Below, piece by piece: positions 49,876-60,130 of a stretch of 64,000 nt of DNA; within the stretch, counting starts at the first letter, position 1, and every line of letters starts with the position of its first letter. The notes beneath the pieces are model-generated. The model saw only the letters and a list, made by a program, of their open reading frames with translations. It was not told the origin of the DNA and did no database searches. Made by a program: the position numbers and the translations under genes. The DNA is taken from the NCBI RefSeq assembly GCF_013415425.1, contig NZ_JACBYC010000083.1:1-64000 (forward strand), given 5' to 3'. This DNA is from Gemella sp. GH3 (GTDB taxonomy: Bacteria; Bacillota; Bacilli; Staphylococcales; Gemellaceae).

Positions 49876-49904
49876 ATTATACAATATTGTAATAATATTT
49901 GCAA
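49876..49904 (-). promoter_or_regulatory. Promoter of trpS
   Basis: TTGCAA (49899-49904), 17 nt, TATAAT (49876-49881). Confidence 0.85.
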
Positions 49905-49917
49905 TATCAACACAATC

Positions 49918-49948
49918 AAAAAAGACTAGAGACAATCTCTAGCCTTTT
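49918..49948 (-). terminator. Terminator of tuf
   Basis: AAAGGCTAGAGA/CTCTAGTCTTT stem with a 4-nt loop and T6, the end of the str operon. Confidence 0.92.
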
Positions 49949-49964
49949 ATCTTGTAATCACTAA

Positions 49965-51155
49965 TTATTTGATGATTTCAGTAACAACACCTGAACCTAC
50001 TGTACGTCCACCTTCACGAATTGAGAAACGAGTTCCTGATTCGATAGCTATTGGTGAAATAAGTTCAACGTTGATTGATACATTATCTCCAGGCATTACC
50101 ATTTCAGTTCCTTCTGGTAATGTAACTACTCCTGTTACGTCAGTTGTACGGAAGTAGAATTGTGGACGATAGTTTGTGAAGAATGGAGTATGACGTCCAC
50201 CTTCTTCTTTTGATAATACATACACATCTGCTACGAATTGAGTATGTGGAGTGATTGTTTTAGGAGCTGCTAAAACTTGTCCACGTTCAATATCTTCACG
50301 AGCAACACCACGTAATAAAGCACCGATGTTATCTCCTGCTTCAGCGTAGTCTAATAATTTACGGAACATTTCTACTCCTGTTACTGTAGTTGAAGCTGGT
50401 TCTTCAGTTAATCCAACGATTTCTACTACATCTCCAACTTTAACTTGTCCACGCTCAACACGTCCTGTTGCAACAGTACCACGTCCAGTGATTGAGAATA
50501 CGTCCTCTACTGGCATCATGAATGGTTTAGCGTTATCTCTTTCTGGAGTTGGAATATATTCGTCAACTACGTTCATTAACTCAACAACTTTATCTTCCCA
50601 AGCTTCTTCACCTTCAAGAGCTTTAAGAGCTGAACCGTGGATTACTGGTACATCGTCTCCATCGAATCCATACTCAGAAAGTAATTCACGTACTTCCATT
50701 TCTACTAATTCTAATAACTCTTCGTCATCTACCATATCACATTTGTTTAAGAATACAACGATTTTTGGTACTCCAACGTTACGAGAAAGTAAGATGTGCT
50801 CACGAGTTTGAGCCATTGGTCCGTCTGTAGCAGCTATAACTAAGATAGCTCCGTCCATTTGAGCTGCTCCAGTGATCATATTTTTAACGTAGTCAGCGTG
50901 TCCTGGACAGTCTACGTGTGCATAGTGACGAGATTCTGTTTCGTACTCGATGTGAGAAGTATTAATTGTAATACCACGTTCTCTTTCTTCTGGTGCGTTA
51001 TCGATAGCATCGTATGATTTAGCTTCTCCTTTACCAGAACGTTTTGCTAAAACTGTAGCAATTGCTGCAGTTAAAGTAGTTTTTCCGTGGTCAACGTGAC
51101 CTATTGTACCAATGTTGGCATGTGTTTTACTGCGGTCAAATTTTTCTTTTGCCAT
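49965..51155 (-). CDS. tuf: Elongation factor Tu
   Basis: GTPase delivering aminoacyl-tRNA. The 396 residues show [27 protein letters not shown] and the C-terminal barrel end [12 protein letters not shown]. Base composition is noticeably less AT-rich than neighbouring genes, as expected for a highly expressed gene. Last gene of rpsL-rpsG-fusA-tuf, with an additional promoter of its own. Confidence 0.99.
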   Translation of the reverse strand: MAKEKFDRSKTHANIGTIGHVDHGKTTLTAAIATVLAKRSGKGEAKSYDAIDNAPEERERGITINTSHIEYETESRHYAHVDCPGHADYVKNMITGAAQMDGAILVIAATDGPMAQTREHILLSRNVGVPKIVVFLNKCDMVDDEELLELVEMEVRELLSEYGFDGDDVPVIHGSALKALEGEEAWEDKVVELMNVVDEYIPTPERDNAKPFMMPVEDVFSITGRGTVATGRVERGQVKVGDVVEIVGLTEEPASTTVTGVEMFRKLLDYAEAGDNIGALLRGVAREDIERGQVLAAPKTITPHTQFVADVYVLSKEEGGRHTPFFTNYRPQFYFRTTDVTGVVTLPEGTEMVMPGDNVSINVELISPIAIESGTRFSIREGGRTVGSGVVTEIIK

Positions 51156-51223
51156 TATTTAATGTTCTCCTTGAAATAAATAGATTTTTTACAAGTTACA
51201 TAGAGTACATCTATGATAACTAT

Positions 51224-51252
51224 ATTTTATAATTTTAATGCATAAATTGCAA
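51224..51252 (-). promoter_or_regulatory. Promoter of tuf
   Basis: TTGCAA (51247-51252), 17 nt, TAAAAT (51224-51229). The 5' UTR carries a CATAGA/TCTATG hairpin (51199-51215). Confidence 0.75.
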
Positions 51253-51274
51253 CTATAAAGAATAAATTTATTAA

Positions 51275-53350
51275 TTATCCTTTATTTTTTTTGATAATTT
51301 CTTCTGAAATTGATTTTGGTACTTCTTCATAGTGATCAAATACCATTGAGTAAGTTCCACGTCCTTGTGTTGCAGAACGTAATGATGTAGCATATCCAAA
51401 CATTTCAGATAGTGGTACTTGTGCACTAACTACTTGTGCATTACCACGTGCTTCCATTCCTTCTACACGCCCACGACGTGAAGTAATATCTCCCATAATA
51501 TCTCCTAGATATTCTTCAGGCATTACTACTTCTACCTTCATAATAGGTTCTAAGATTACAGGGTTACATTTTTTAGCTGCTTCTCTAAGAGCTAAAGAAG
51601 CTGCAACTTTAAATGCCATTTCAGATGAATCGACATCGTGGTATGAACCATCGAATAATTTAGCTTTAACGTCTATTAATTCATATCCAGCCAATACCCC
51701 ATTAGCCATAGAATCTTTAAGTCCTGCTTCTACTGCTGGGATATATTCACGAGGTACAACCCCTCCGACAATTGCATTTTCAAATTCAAATCCTGCTCCT
51801 GGTTCGTTTGGAGTAAACTCAATCCAAACATCTCCATATTGTCCACGTCCTCCTGATTGACGAGTGAACTTACCTTGAACTTGAGCTGCTGTTTTGAATG
51901 TTTCACGATAAGATACCATTGGTGCCCCTACTGTACATTCAACTTTAAATTCACGACGCATACGGTCTACAATAATATCTAAGTGAAGCTCTCCCATACC
52001 TGCTATAATAACTTGACCAGTTTCCTCATCAGTTCCTGCACGGAATGTTGGATCTTCTTCTTGTAATTTTTGTAGAGCTGTAGTCATTTTATCTTGGTCA
52101 GCTTTAGATTTTGGTTCAACAGAAAGTTGGATAACTGGTTCTGGGAACTCCATAGATTCTAAGATAACTTCGTTCTTTTCATCACATAAAGTATCTCCAG
52201 TAGTTGTATCTTTTAGACCAACTGCTGCTGCAATATCTCCAGCATAAACTTCTGAAATTTCGTTACGTGAGTTAGCGTGCATTTGCAAAATACGTCCTAC
52301 ACGTTCACGTTTACCTTTTGTTGAGTTTTTAACATAAGATCCTGATGATAGTACACCTGAATAAACACGGAAGAATGTTAATTTCCCTACATAAGGGTCA
52401 GTCATTACTTTGAAAGCAAGTGCTGCAAATGGTTCTTCATCAGATGCATGTTTTTCAACTTCTTCATCTGTATCTGGATCAATACCTTTAATTGCTGGTA
52501 CGTCTAATGGAGATGGAAGGTAATCAACTACTGCATCTAGCATTGCTTGAACACCTTTATCTTTAAACGCAGAACCACAAACTACTGGATAAAATTCTAC
52601 ATTACATGTAGCACGACGAATAGCCGCTTTAATTTCATCAATAGTTAATTCTTCTCCACCAAGATATTTTTCCATTAATTCTTCATCAGTTTCAGCAACT
52701 GCTTCAATTAATTTTTCACGATATTCTTCTGCTTTATCTTGATATTCAGCTGGAATGTCAGCTATACGAATAGTCTCACCTTTTTGACCTTCGTTATAAA
52801 TAGCTTTCATTTCTAATAAGTCAATTACAGCCTCAAAGTTGTCTTCAGAACCAATAGGTATTTGAATTGGATGAGCATTTGCTTGTAAACGATCATGTAT
52901 TGTTCCTACTGAATAGAAGAAATCTGCTCCTGTTTTATCCATTTTGTTGATAAATACTATACGAGGAACTCCATAAGTTGTTGCTTGACGCCAAACTGTT
53001 TCAGTTTGTGGCTCAACTCCTGATTGTGCATCAAGAACAGCTACTGCACCGTCAAGTACACGCAATGAACGTTCAACTTCAACAGTGAAGTCTACGTGTC
53101 CTGGAGTATCGATAATATTAATACGGTGATTATTCCACTCTGCAGTTGTTGCTGCTGATGTGATTGTTATACCACGCTCTTGCTCTTGTTCCATCCAGTC
53201 CATTTGAGAAGCACCTTCATGTGTTTCTCCTATTTTATGAATTTTACCAGTGTAAAATAGAACACGTTCAGTCGTAGTAGTTTTCCCAGCATCAATGTGA
53301 GCCATAATACCGATATTACGAGTATCTTTTAAAGAAAACGCTCTAGTCAT
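51275..53350 (-). CDS. fusA: Elongation factor G
   Basis: Translocation and ribosome-recycling GTPase, 691 residues. G1 [14 protein letters not shown]3 [10 protein letters not shown]4 NKMDKTGAD, and the later [13 protein letters not shown] and C-terminal [11 protein letters not shown] segments are present. Length and motifs fit EF-G1. It sits behind rpsG, separated by a hairpin. Confidence 0.99.
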   Translation of the reverse strand: MTRAFSLKDTRNIGIMAHIDAGKTTTTERVLFYTGKIHKIGETHEGASQMDWMEQEQERGITITSAATTAEWNNHRINIIDTPGHVDFTVEVERSLRVLDGAVAVLDAQSGVEPQTETVWRQATTYGVPRIVFINKMDKTGADFFYSVGTIHDRLQANAHPIQIPIGSEDNFEAVIDLLEMKAIYNEGQKGETIRIADIPAEYQDKAEEYREKLIEAVAETDEELMEKYLGGEELTIDEIKAAIRRATCNVEFYPVVCGSAFKDKGVQAMLDAVVDYLPSPLDVPAIKGIDPDTDEEVEKHASDEEPFAALAFKVMTDPYVGKLTFFRVYSGVLSSGSYVKNSTKGKRERVGRILQMHANSRNEISEVYAGDIAAAVGLKDTTTGDTLCDEKNEVILESMEFPEPVIQLSVEPKSKADQDKMTTALQKLQEEDPTFRAGTDEETGQVIIAGMGELHLDIIVDRMRREFKVECTVGAPMVSYRETFKTAAQVQGKFTRQSGGRGQYGDVWIEFTPNEPGAGFEFENAIVGGVVPREYIPAVEAGLKDSMANGVLAGYELIDVKAKLFDGSYHDVDSSEMAFKVAASLALREAAKKCNPVILEPIMKVEVVMPEEYLGDIMGDITSRRGRVEGMEARGNAQVVSAQVPLSEMFGYATSLRSATQGRGTYSMVFDHYEEVPKSISEEIIKKNKG

Positions 53351-53404
53351 GAGTCACTTTTCTCCTTTCAATTTTATATAATTAAATTTATTTTGTTTAT
53401 ATAG

Positions 53405-53433
53405 TGAAAAAGTCAAGCTAATATATAGCTTGA
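53405..53433 (-). terminator. Hairpin/attenuator between rpsG and fusA
   Basis: TCAAGCTA/TAGCTTGA stem (53413-53420 with 53426-53433) followed by CTTTTTC. Its trailing TTGACT could also be a -35 box, but no good -10 lies 17 nt on. It probably tunes readthrough into fusA. Confidence 0.6.
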
Positions 53434-53449
53434 TATATCACATTTTTGA

Positions 53450-53962
<513 letters not shown>

Positions 53963-53965
53963 TTA

Positions 53966-54385
53966 TTATTTTTTCTCTTTAGGTTTTTTAGCTCCGTATA
54001 GAGAACGACCTTGCATACGGTTGTTAACTCCAGCAGTATCTAACGCTCCACGGATTATGTGGTAACGTACCCCTGGTAAGTCTTTAACACGTCCACCACG
54101 AATAAGTACAACACTGTGTTCTTGTAAGTTGTGTCCAATACCTGGGATATATGCTGTAACTTCTATTTGATTTGATAAACGTACACGGGCATATTTACGT
54201 AAAGCTGAGTTAGGTTTTTTCGGCGTCATTGTCCCAACACGAGTACAAACTCCTCTTTTTTGTGGAGAAGAAATATTAGTTTCTTTCTTTTTTTGAGAGT
54301 TATAACCTTTATTAAGTGCTGGTGAATCTGATTTTGCTAATTTTGATTTACGAGGTTTACGAACTAATTGATTAATAGTAGGCAT
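53966..54385 (-). CDS. rpsL: 30S ribosomal protein S12
   Basis: Decoding-centre protein, 139 residues. It shows [15 protein letters not shown], the [17 protein letters not shown] region with the streptomycin-site lysine, and [19 protein letters not shown]. First gene of the str operon behind a TTGACA promoter and structured leader. Confidence 0.98.
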   Translation of the reverse strand: MPTINQLVRKPRKSKLAKSDSPALNKGYNSQKKKETNISSPQKRGVCTRVGTMTPKKPNSALRKYARVRLSNQIEVTAYIPGIGHNLQEHSVVLIRGGRVKDLPGVRYHIIRGALDTAGVNNRMQGRSLYGAKKPKEKK

Positions 54386-54527
54386 TCCTTGAATTCCTCC
54401 TTCCTTAATTTTTATTAATATAAATTTCTATTTTATTGACCCACAAATCCGGGTGGATCATTTTTGAATAAAAAATTAAAAAGCTAAATGCTTAATTTTA
54501 GAGAGTACAGAAATACTCACAAAAAAT
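54386..54527 (-). promoter_or_regulatory. Structured 5' leader of the str operon
   Basis: About 135 nt between promoter and rpsL. It holds a hairpin GATCCAC/GTGGGTC with loop CCGGATTT (54438-54459) and, upstream, an AAGC/GCTT hairpin followed by TTTTTAATTTTTT (about 54467-54495) that looks like an attenuator. A ribosomal-protein ligand is plausible but unproven. Confidence 0.6.
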
Positions 54528-54622
54528 ATAATATCATTTTATAAAAACTTTGTCAACACTTTTTTCAAAAAATATTCAATAATTCCTAATATAATAATTA
54601 CACTTATCCAGGTGGTTCATTT
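54447..54622. repeat. Two copies of a 17-bp motif flanking the rpsL promoter
   Basis: ATCCGGGTGGATCATTT (54447-54463) and ATCCAGGTGGTTCATTT (54606-54622) agree at 15 of 17 positions, 159 bp apart. The first sits in the leader hairpin; the second is upstream of the promoter and cannot form the same stem. Confidence 0.7.
54528..54556 (-). promoter_or_regulatory. Promoter of the str operon
   Basis: TTGACA (54551-54556), 17 nt, TATTAT (54528-54533). Confidence 0.9.
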
Positions 54623-54780
54623 ATAATAAATTTCAATACCTATTTTAGTAAGTATTTATCAAACTTATTTATAAATAAATATTATACATTAATTTATAAT
54701 TATTAACCTATTATTCAAATAAATAATATTTTCACACAATAAAATTACTTTTATTACTATTAATACATATTTTTTATTAA
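54557..54780. other. Gene-free AT-rich region between rpmG and rpsL
   Basis: Apart from the upstream motif copy (54606-54622) I see no gene or convincing regulatory site. Confidence 0.6.
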
Positions 54781-54819
54781 ATAAAAATATAACTTACCGA
54801 ATATTCGGCAAGTTATATT
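54781..54819 (-). terminator. Terminator of rpmG
   Basis: A long near-perfect palindrome (54786-54819) centred on CCGAATATTCGG, followed by TTTTTAT in the transcript. Confidence 0.9.
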
Positions 54820-54827
54820 TTCATTTT

Positions 54828-54977
54828 TTATTTAGTTTCTCTGTGAAGAGTTACTTTTTTTAATCTTGGACAGTATTTTTTTAATTCAATACGGTCTGGA
54901 TTATTTCTTTTATTCTTTTTAGTAATGTAGTTTCTATCACCACATTCTGTACAAGCTAATGTTACATTTACGCGCAT
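54828..54977 (-). CDS. rpmG: 50S ribosomal protein L33
   Basis: A 49-residue ribosomal protein: [20 protein letters not shown] at the start, then [17 protein letters not shown]. It has the first CxxC but only one of the second pair (YCPRLKK), so it is a partly zinc-free variant. RBS AGGAGGTTATATCA before ATG 54977. It is too short for many gene callers. It lies 96 nt downstream of secA and may be read from it. Confidence 0.95.
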   Translation of the reverse strand: MRVNVTLACTECGDRNYITKKNKRNNPDRIELKKYCPRLKKVTLHRETK

Positions 54978-55073
54978 TGATATAACCTCCTATTTAATAT
55001 CTTACAACTTTTTCATACAACGTTGAATATTATATCATCTTTTATTTTAAAAAGCTAGTATTTTGTTAAAATT

Positions 55074-57626
55074 TTATAATTGTTTTTTTCTATTTTTTAA
55101 CTCTTTAATTTTATTTAATCTTTTTTCTTTTCGTTCTTTCTTTTCTTGACGTGAACTACTCTTAATTGGTCCTCTTGCAACGTGTTCTTTACTGTCATTA
55201 GTTATTAAAACTTTTTCTTCTTCTTTTATTTCTATTTCCGCTTGTTTTTCAACTTTAAGTTTTAATAGTCCTTCTGCTACACTATCTTCTATCTCATCAA
55301 TCATATTTTCAAACATTATATGACCTTCATTTTTATATTCTCGTAAAGGATCAATTTGTCCATATGAACGTAAAAATATTCCTTTTCTTAGTTGATCCAT
55401 TTGATCAATATGGTCAGTCCAATGTTTATCAATAGAATTTAATAAAATATATTTCTCAAAATTGTTCATATTTTCATCAGTAAGTTGTTCACGTTTTTCA
55501 GCCAATTCTTCTTCTGCATTTTTCAACGCTATTTGTATTATTTCTTCTGCATCAGCATCATCAGAATAATTTCCTACTAAAATTTTATTATTAGTCAAAT
55601 ATTTTTCGTTTAAAGTTTTTACAACATCTCTAACATCTACTTCTTCATCACTATAAATGTTATTAAACGAATATTCTACTGTTTTTGTAATAGCACTATT
55701 TATCATATCATTTACTATATCTGATACATATTCACTTTCTAGGACTTGATTTCGCTCACCATACATGATTTCTCTTTGTTTCCTAAGGACATCATCATAT
55801 TGTAAAACTTGTTTTCGAGAATCAAAATTATTTCCTTCAACTCGTTTCTGTGCACTTTCTACAGAACGACTAACCATTCTACTTTCAAATGGTGAGTCAT
55901 CATTTGCATCCATCAATCCTTTAAGTCTATCTGCACCAAATCTAACCATAAGCTCATCTTCTAATGATAAGTAAAATCTAGAATATCCTGGATCTCCTTG
56001 ACGTCCAGAACGTCCTCTTAACTGATTATCAATACGTCTTGATTCATGTCTTTCTGTACCGATAACAGCTAAGCCTCCTAGTTCTCTAACACCTTCGCCT
56101 AATTTAATATCTGTTCCACGTCCTGCCATATTAGTTGCAATTGTAACAGAACCTAACTGTCCAGCTTGTTTTATAATTTCAGCTTCACTTTCATTTTGCT
56201 TAGCATTAAGTACTTTATGAGGCACACCTGCTCTATACAATAATTTTGATATTAATTCACTAGTTTCTATTGCTACTGTACCTAAAAGGACTGGTTGTCC
56301 TTTTAAATATCTTTCTCTAACTTCTTCTACCATAGCACGATACTTCGACTCCATACTTCCATATATCAAATCTGGTGCATCGATACGCATTATCGGTTTA
56401 TTAGTTGGTATAGTAGTAACATACATATTGTAAATATTTCTAAATTCTTCTTCCTCTGTCTTGGCTGTACCAGTCATACCACTAAGTTTTTTATACATTC
56501 TAAAATAATTTTGGAAGGTAATTGTAGCCATCGTCTTACTTTCTCTTTGGACAGTTACTCCTTCTTTAGCTTCTATAGCTTGGTGTAATCCTTCAGAGAA
56601 TCTACGTCCTGGCATTGTACGTCCAGTAAATTGATCAACTATTAATATTTCACCTTCTTCTACAACATAATCAACATCTAGCTTCATAGTATAATTTGCT
56701 TTTAATGCTTGATTAATATGATGAGTTAATTCTACATTTTTCAAATCATATAAATTGTTCAATCCAAAATAACTCTCTGCTTTATCTATACCATGCTCAG
56801 ACAATTGAATATTTTTAGTTTTCACATCTAGAGTATAATCTCCGTCACTACCATCCTCTTCTTCTGCACGATGTAGAGTTTTTACAAAAGCATTAGCTAC
56901 TTGGTATAAAGAAGTAGATTCTTGACCTTCTCCAGAAATAATAAGCGGTGTTCTAGCTTCATCAATAAGTACAGAGTCTACCTCATCTATTACTGCATAA
57001 CTAAGTGGTCTTTGTACTCTTGATTCAACAGTACGAACCATATTATCACGCAAGTAGTCAAAACCTAACTCATTATTAGTCGAATAAGTTATATCACATT
57101 TATAAACTTCACGTTTCTCTTCTGGAGTAAGAGAGTTTAAATTTAACCCTACTGTTAATCCCATATATTCATAAAAAACACCCATCTCTTCTTTATCACG
57201 TTGAGACAAATATTCATTTACCGTAATAACATGTACACCTTCTCCATATAATGCATTTAAATATACAGGCATAGTAGCAGTTAACGTCTTACCTTCTCCT
57301 GTACGCATCTCTGCAATATCTCCCCTATGAAGAGCAAGTCCACCCATAATTTGAACTTTATAAGGCTTCATTCCCAGTGATCTACTAGAACCTTCTCTTG
57401 CAGCAGCCATAGCATCTATTAAAATATCATTTAAAATATCTTCTTTAGATCTGCCTTTTTCTTTTTGTTCTAAAATATAATTTTTAAATTCTACTGTTTT
57501 ATTTTTTAATTGCTCTTCTGTTAATAGAGCATATTCTTCTTCTTTTGCAATAATTTTATCAGCTATTTTTGATAGACTTTTTAATTCTCGTCTGTTCGCA
57601 TCAAAAATTTTACCAAATAAACCCAT
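55074..57626 (-). CDS. secA: Preprotein translocase ATPase SecA
   Basis: Motor of the Sec pathway, 850 residues. It shows the N-terminus [17 protein letters not shown], Walker [33 protein letters not shown], the second nucleotide-binding domain with [13 protein letters not shown] and [10 protein letters not shown], and the [15 protein letters not shown] helix. The C-terminal zinc/SecB-binding motif (CxCxSGxxxxxCH) is missing and replaced by a Lys/Arg-rich tail ([19 protein letters not shown]). Housekeeping SecA is likely, as it is the only copy seen near secE, but SecA2 cannot be excluded. Confidence 0.95.
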   Translation of the reverse strand: MGLFGKIFDANRRELKSLSKIADKIIAKEEEYALLTEEQLKNKTVEFKNYILEQKEKGRSKEDILNDILIDAMAAAREGSSRSLGMKPYKVQIMGGLALHRGDIAEMRTGEGKTLTATMPVYLNALYGEGVHVITVNEYLSQRDKEEMGVFYEYMGLTVGLNLNSLTPEEKREVYKCDITYSTNNELGFDYLRDNMVRTVESRVQRPLSYAVIDEVDSVLIDEARTPLIISGEGQESTSLYQVANAFVKTLHRAEEEDGSDGDYTLDVKTKNIQLSEHGIDKAESYFGLNNLYDLKNVELTHHINQALKANYTMKLDVDYVVEEGEILIVDQFTGRTMPGRRFSEGLHQAIEAKEGVTVQRESKTMATITFQNYFRMYKKLSGMTGTAKTEEEEFRNIYNMYVTTIPTNKPIMRIDAPDLIYGSMESKYRAMVEEVRERYLKGQPVLLGTVAIETSELISKLLYRAGVPHKVLNAKQNESEAEIIKQAGQLGSVTIATNMAGRGTDIKLGEGVRELGGLAVIGTERHESRRIDNQLRGRSGRQGDPGYSRFYLSLEDELMVRFGADRLKGLMDANDDSPFESRMVSRSVESAQKRVEGNNFDSRKQVLQYDDVLRKQREIMYGERNQVLESEYVSDIVNDMINSAITKTVEYSFNNIYSDEEVDVRDVVKTLNEKYLTNNKILVGNYSDDADAEEIIQIALKNAEEELAEKREQLTDENMNNFEKYILLNSIDKHWTDHIDQMDQLRKGIFLRSYGQIDPLREYKNEGHIMFENMIDEIEDSVAEGLLKLKVEKQAEIEIKEEEKVLITNDSKEHVARGPIKSSSRQEKKERKEKRLNKIKELKNRKKQL

Positions 57627-57723
57627 ATTAGTTTTCCTCTCATTTAATTACCTAATATAATTTTGTCATAATATTACAATTATATCATCAAAATATATAT
57701 TTATCAAATCTTGAAAATTTATT

Positions 57724-57758
57724 ACTAAAAGAGTTTAGAGAAAATCTCCAAACTCTTT
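57724..57758 (-). terminator. Terminator of the glyoxalase gene
   Basis: AAAGAGTTTGGAG/CTCTAAACTCTTT stem with a 5-nt loop, then TTAGTAAT. It ends the secE-nusG-degV-glyoxalase unit. Confidence 0.85.
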
Positions 57759-57761
57759 AAT

Positions 57762-58145
57762 TTAATATTTAAATCTTATTACCTCAACTTTGTATCCGTC
57801 TGGATCAGTTATAAAGTAGTAGCCAGGCTTACTTCCTGGTAATCCTTTTAAGTCTGTAACGTTATATCCTAATTCTACGTGTTTTTTATGTAACTCTTCC
57901 AAATTTTCTACTGCTATAGCAATATGACCATATCCATTTCCTAAATCATATTCACCATGATCGTAGTTATAAGTCAACTCTAGTTCATAGCTATCATTAG
58001 GTAGTGTTAAATATACTAATGTGAACTTATACTCTGGAAAATCTCTTTTTCTACTCACAGTAAAATCAAAAGCTTCCGTATAAAACTTAATAGATTCTTC
58101 TAAATCTTTAACTCTATAGCAAGTGTGTACCATTTGTTGTTTCAT
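57762..58145 (-). CDS. Glyoxalase/VOC family protein (lactoylglutathione lyase-like)
   Basis: A 127-residue metal-dependent VOC protein with two beta-alpha-beta-beta-beta repeats. Putative metal ligands are H6 (MVHTCYRVKDLEES), E near YELELTYNY, H near GYGHIAIAV and E near YKVEVIRF, the GloA pattern. The substrate could be methylglyoxal hemithioacetal with a thiol other than glutathione. I start at ATG 58145 (MKQQMVHTCYRV), 8 nt after AAGGAGA. The RBS lies at the degV stop, indicating coupling. Confidence 0.9.
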   Translation of the reverse strand: MKQQMVHTCYRVKDLEESIKFYTEAFDFTVSRKRDFPEYKFTLVYLTLPNDSYELELTYNYDHGEYDLGNGYGHIAIAVENLEELHKKHVELGYNVTDLKGLPGSKPGYYFITDPDGYKVEVIRFKY

Positions 58146-58161
58146 AGTATATGTCTCCTTT

Positions 58162-59019
58162 TTATAAGATAGTCCATCCAATAGCTACTGATCCTAATCC
58201 TAAATGTGTAGCTATTACAGGCCCAATAACTCCTACATCTACATTTATATCATTATAATTACTTTCTAAATATTCTTTAAGCTCTTCTGCTCTGTCTTCT
58301 GCCTCTACATGAATAACACAAACATGAATATTTTTCCCTTTGTTTTCAACATAAAATTCATCGAATAATTCTAATATTCGTGCAATAGCTTTTTTATAAG
58401 TACGTATTTTTTGATATGGGACTATTATTTTGTCTTCGAAATGTAGTATAGGCTTAACTTGTAACAAATTACCTATCAGAGCTTGTGCACCATTTAATCT
58501 TCCACCACGATGCAAATGAGTCAAATCATCAACTACAAAATAAGCCTTAGAATATTTTTTCATATCGTTTAAAGATTCAATAATCTCATCTGGAGATTTT
58601 CCTTGATTTATTAATTCAAGTGCTTTTATAACATAAAAAGTTTCCGCTTGACAAGATACTTCAGAATCAAAAGAATGAACATTAATATCTGGAACCATTA
58701 ATGATGCAACAGAATAAGATGAGAACGTACCACTTATCCCACTAGATAAAGATATAGCTATCACATCAGTATAACCTTCTTCTTTCAAATTTTCTAAAGT
58801 AGCTACTACCTCTCCTATAGAAGGTTGTGAGGTTGTAGGAAATGTATTATTATCGTCTGTTAAATACTCTTTATATTCGTTCGAAGTAATATCTATTAAC
58901 TCTTTTCTAGTCGAATTATTAATAGTAGCACTTAAATATACAATCTTTAAATTCTCATTTTCTTTTAACTCTTCACTCATATAAGAGGTAGAATCAACTA
59001 ATACTGCTATTTTTTCCAC
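58162..59019 (-). CDS. DegV family fatty-acid-binding protein
   Basis: Cytoplasmic FakB-type protein that presents a fatty acid to the FakA kinase. The 285 residues show the N-terminal VLVDSTSYMS, TTSQPSIGEV, SLSSGISGTFSS and the HRGGRLNGAQALIG region. FakA is not nearby. It lies between nusG and the glyoxalase gene in the same direction. Confidence 0.93.
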   Translation of the reverse strand: MEKIAVLVDSTSYMSEELKENENLKIVYLSATINNSTRKELIDITSNEYKEYLTDDNNTFPTTSQPSIGEVVATLENLKEEGYTDVIAISLSSGISGTFSSYSVASLMVPDINVHSFDSEVSCQAETFYVIKALELINQGKSPDEIIESLNDMKKYSKAYFVVDDLTHLHRGGRLNGAQALIGNLLQVKPILHFEDKIIVPYQKIRTYKKAIARILELFDEFYVENKGKNIHVCVIHVEAEDRAEELKEYLESNYNDINVDVGVIGPVIATHLGLGSVAIGWTIL

Positions 59020-59066
59020 TAAATCAACCTACTATTAAATAATTAACAGCTTTTCCTTTCTTAAGT

Positions 59067-59615
59067 TTAATTAAACTTCTCTACATGATACAGTTCTAAT
59101 TCAACTTTTGTTTCACGTCCCATAAGTTCAATCATAACATCAACTTTGTAATTAGCTAAATCAATATCTGATACTTTTCCTTCCATACCAACGAAAGGCC
59201 CAGAAATAACATTTACATAATCACCTATGCTAATATCAACTTCTGTAACACTTGCTAATCCCATTTCTTTTAGAATAAAATTAATTTCTTCTGGTAATAA
59301 AGGACTCGGCTTACTCCCCGACCCATGAGATCCTACAAATCCCGTAACACCAGGAGTATTTCTAACAATAAACCAAGAGTCATCAGTCATAACTAACTCT
59401 ACTAATACATACCCCGGGAAAGTTTTTCTCGTAACCTCTTTTTTCTTTCCTGTAGGTGTTACTATAACTTCTTTTTCCTCAGGTACTACTATCCTAAATA
59501 TCTTATCTTCCATATTTAGGGTTTCTACTCTTTTTTCTAAATTATCTTTTACTTTATTTTCATAACCAGAATAAGTATGTATAACATACCATTCTTTATT
59601 CACTGTATTTTCCAT
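59067..59615 (-). CDS. nusG: Transcription termination/antitermination factor NusG
   Basis: Binds RNA polymerase and affects pausing and termination. The 182 residues comprise the NGN domain (EWYVIHTYSGYENKVKDNLE; FPGYVLVELVMTDDSW) and the KOW domain (YVNVISGPFVGMEGKVSDID). It lies 29 nt behind secE, the usual pair. Confidence 0.98.
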   Translation of the reverse strand: MENTVNKEWYVIHTYSGYENKVKDNLEKRVETLNMEDKIFRIVVPEEKEVIVTPTGKKKEVTRKTFPGYVLVELVMTDDSWFIVRNTPGVTGFVGSHGSGSKPSPLLPEEINFILKEMGLASVTEVDISIGDYVNVISGPFVGMEGKVSDIDLANYKVDVMIELMGRETKVELELYHVEKFN

Positions 59616-59644
59616 TAATTTTTATCACCTTACTAGTTATTTTA

Positions 59645-59821
59645 TTAATAAATCTTAATATACCTTAATAACGCTGTTATACCTAAATCAACTAAATAAG
59701 TAAATGCCATCAAAACACCTACAGCAAAAATAACTATAGCTGTTTTTTTCAGTAACTCTAACCCTGTAGGCCAGCTTACTTTTCTCATTTCAGATACAAC
59801 ACCCTTTAAAAATTTAATCAT
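59645..59821 (-). CDS. secE: Preprotein translocase subunit SecE
   Basis: Single-helix subunit of SecYEG, 58 residues. It reads MIKFLKGVVSEMRKVSWPTG at the start, the conserved amphipathic helix, followed by KKTAIVIFAVGVLMAFTYLV as the membrane helix. GGAGG lies 12 nt before the ATG, a slightly long spacing. Preceded by a promoter and followed by nusG. Confidence 0.95.
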   Translation of the reverse strand: MIKFLKGVVSEMRKVSWPTGLELLKKTAIVIFAVGVLMAFTYLVDLGITALLRYIKIY

Positions 59822-59867
59822 TAAAGAATAATTCCTCCATAAATATATTTTTATTCAAATATACTAA

Positions 59868-59896
59868 ATTATACACTATTACTACACAAATATCAA
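59868..59896 (-). promoter_or_regulatory. Promoter of secE-nusG with a flanking dyad
   Basis: TTGATA (59891-59896), 17 nt, TATAAT (59868-59873). A dyad, CTACACA (59882-59888) and TGTGTAG (59906-59912), brackets the -35 box. Confidence 0.8.
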
Positions 59897-59989
59897 GGTA
59901 TTAACTGTGTAGATTAATATATTTATAACAATAAACCCTTTATTTTACTGATATATAAGTTTATTTAGATACTTTTTTATACATAAATT

Positions 59990-60027
59990 AAAAAGACCGA
60001 TACAATTTTTTGTACCGATCCTTTTTT
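59990..60027 (-). terminator. Terminator of the Na/Pi cotransporter unit
   Basis: GGATCGGTACA pairs with TGTATCGGTC around an A-rich loop, then TTTTTAATTT. It follows the short ORF rather than the cotransporter stop. Confidence 0.85.
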
Positions 60028-60028
60028 C

Positions 60029-60121
60029 TTAAGAAACTTGTAAACTGTACAATCTGTAAATTAATATCCCAAAAAATAAAATTAAAATAATTATTATAGT
60101 ATAAAATTTATAGTTTTTCAT
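60029..60121 (-). CDS. Possible 30-residue single-pass membrane peptide
   Basis: ATG 60121 to TAA 60029, between the cotransporter stop (9 nt gap) and the shared terminator. The peptide has a basic start, one hydrophobic helix (FYTIIIILILFFGILIY) and ends RLYSLQVS. That ending resembles the N-terminal anchor of class B penicillin-binding proteins (RLxxLQV). There is no Shine-Dalgarno sequence, so if translated it depends on coupling. It may be a gene remnant or chance. Confidence 0.35.
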   Translation of the reverse strand: MKNYKFYTIIIILILFFGILIYRLYSLQVS

Positions 60122-60130
60122 AGAATAAAA

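Noticed and set aside
49846-49964. Tryptophan T-box ahead of trpS
   Set aside because: The gap is too short, contains the tuf terminator and a promoter, and has no T-box motif.
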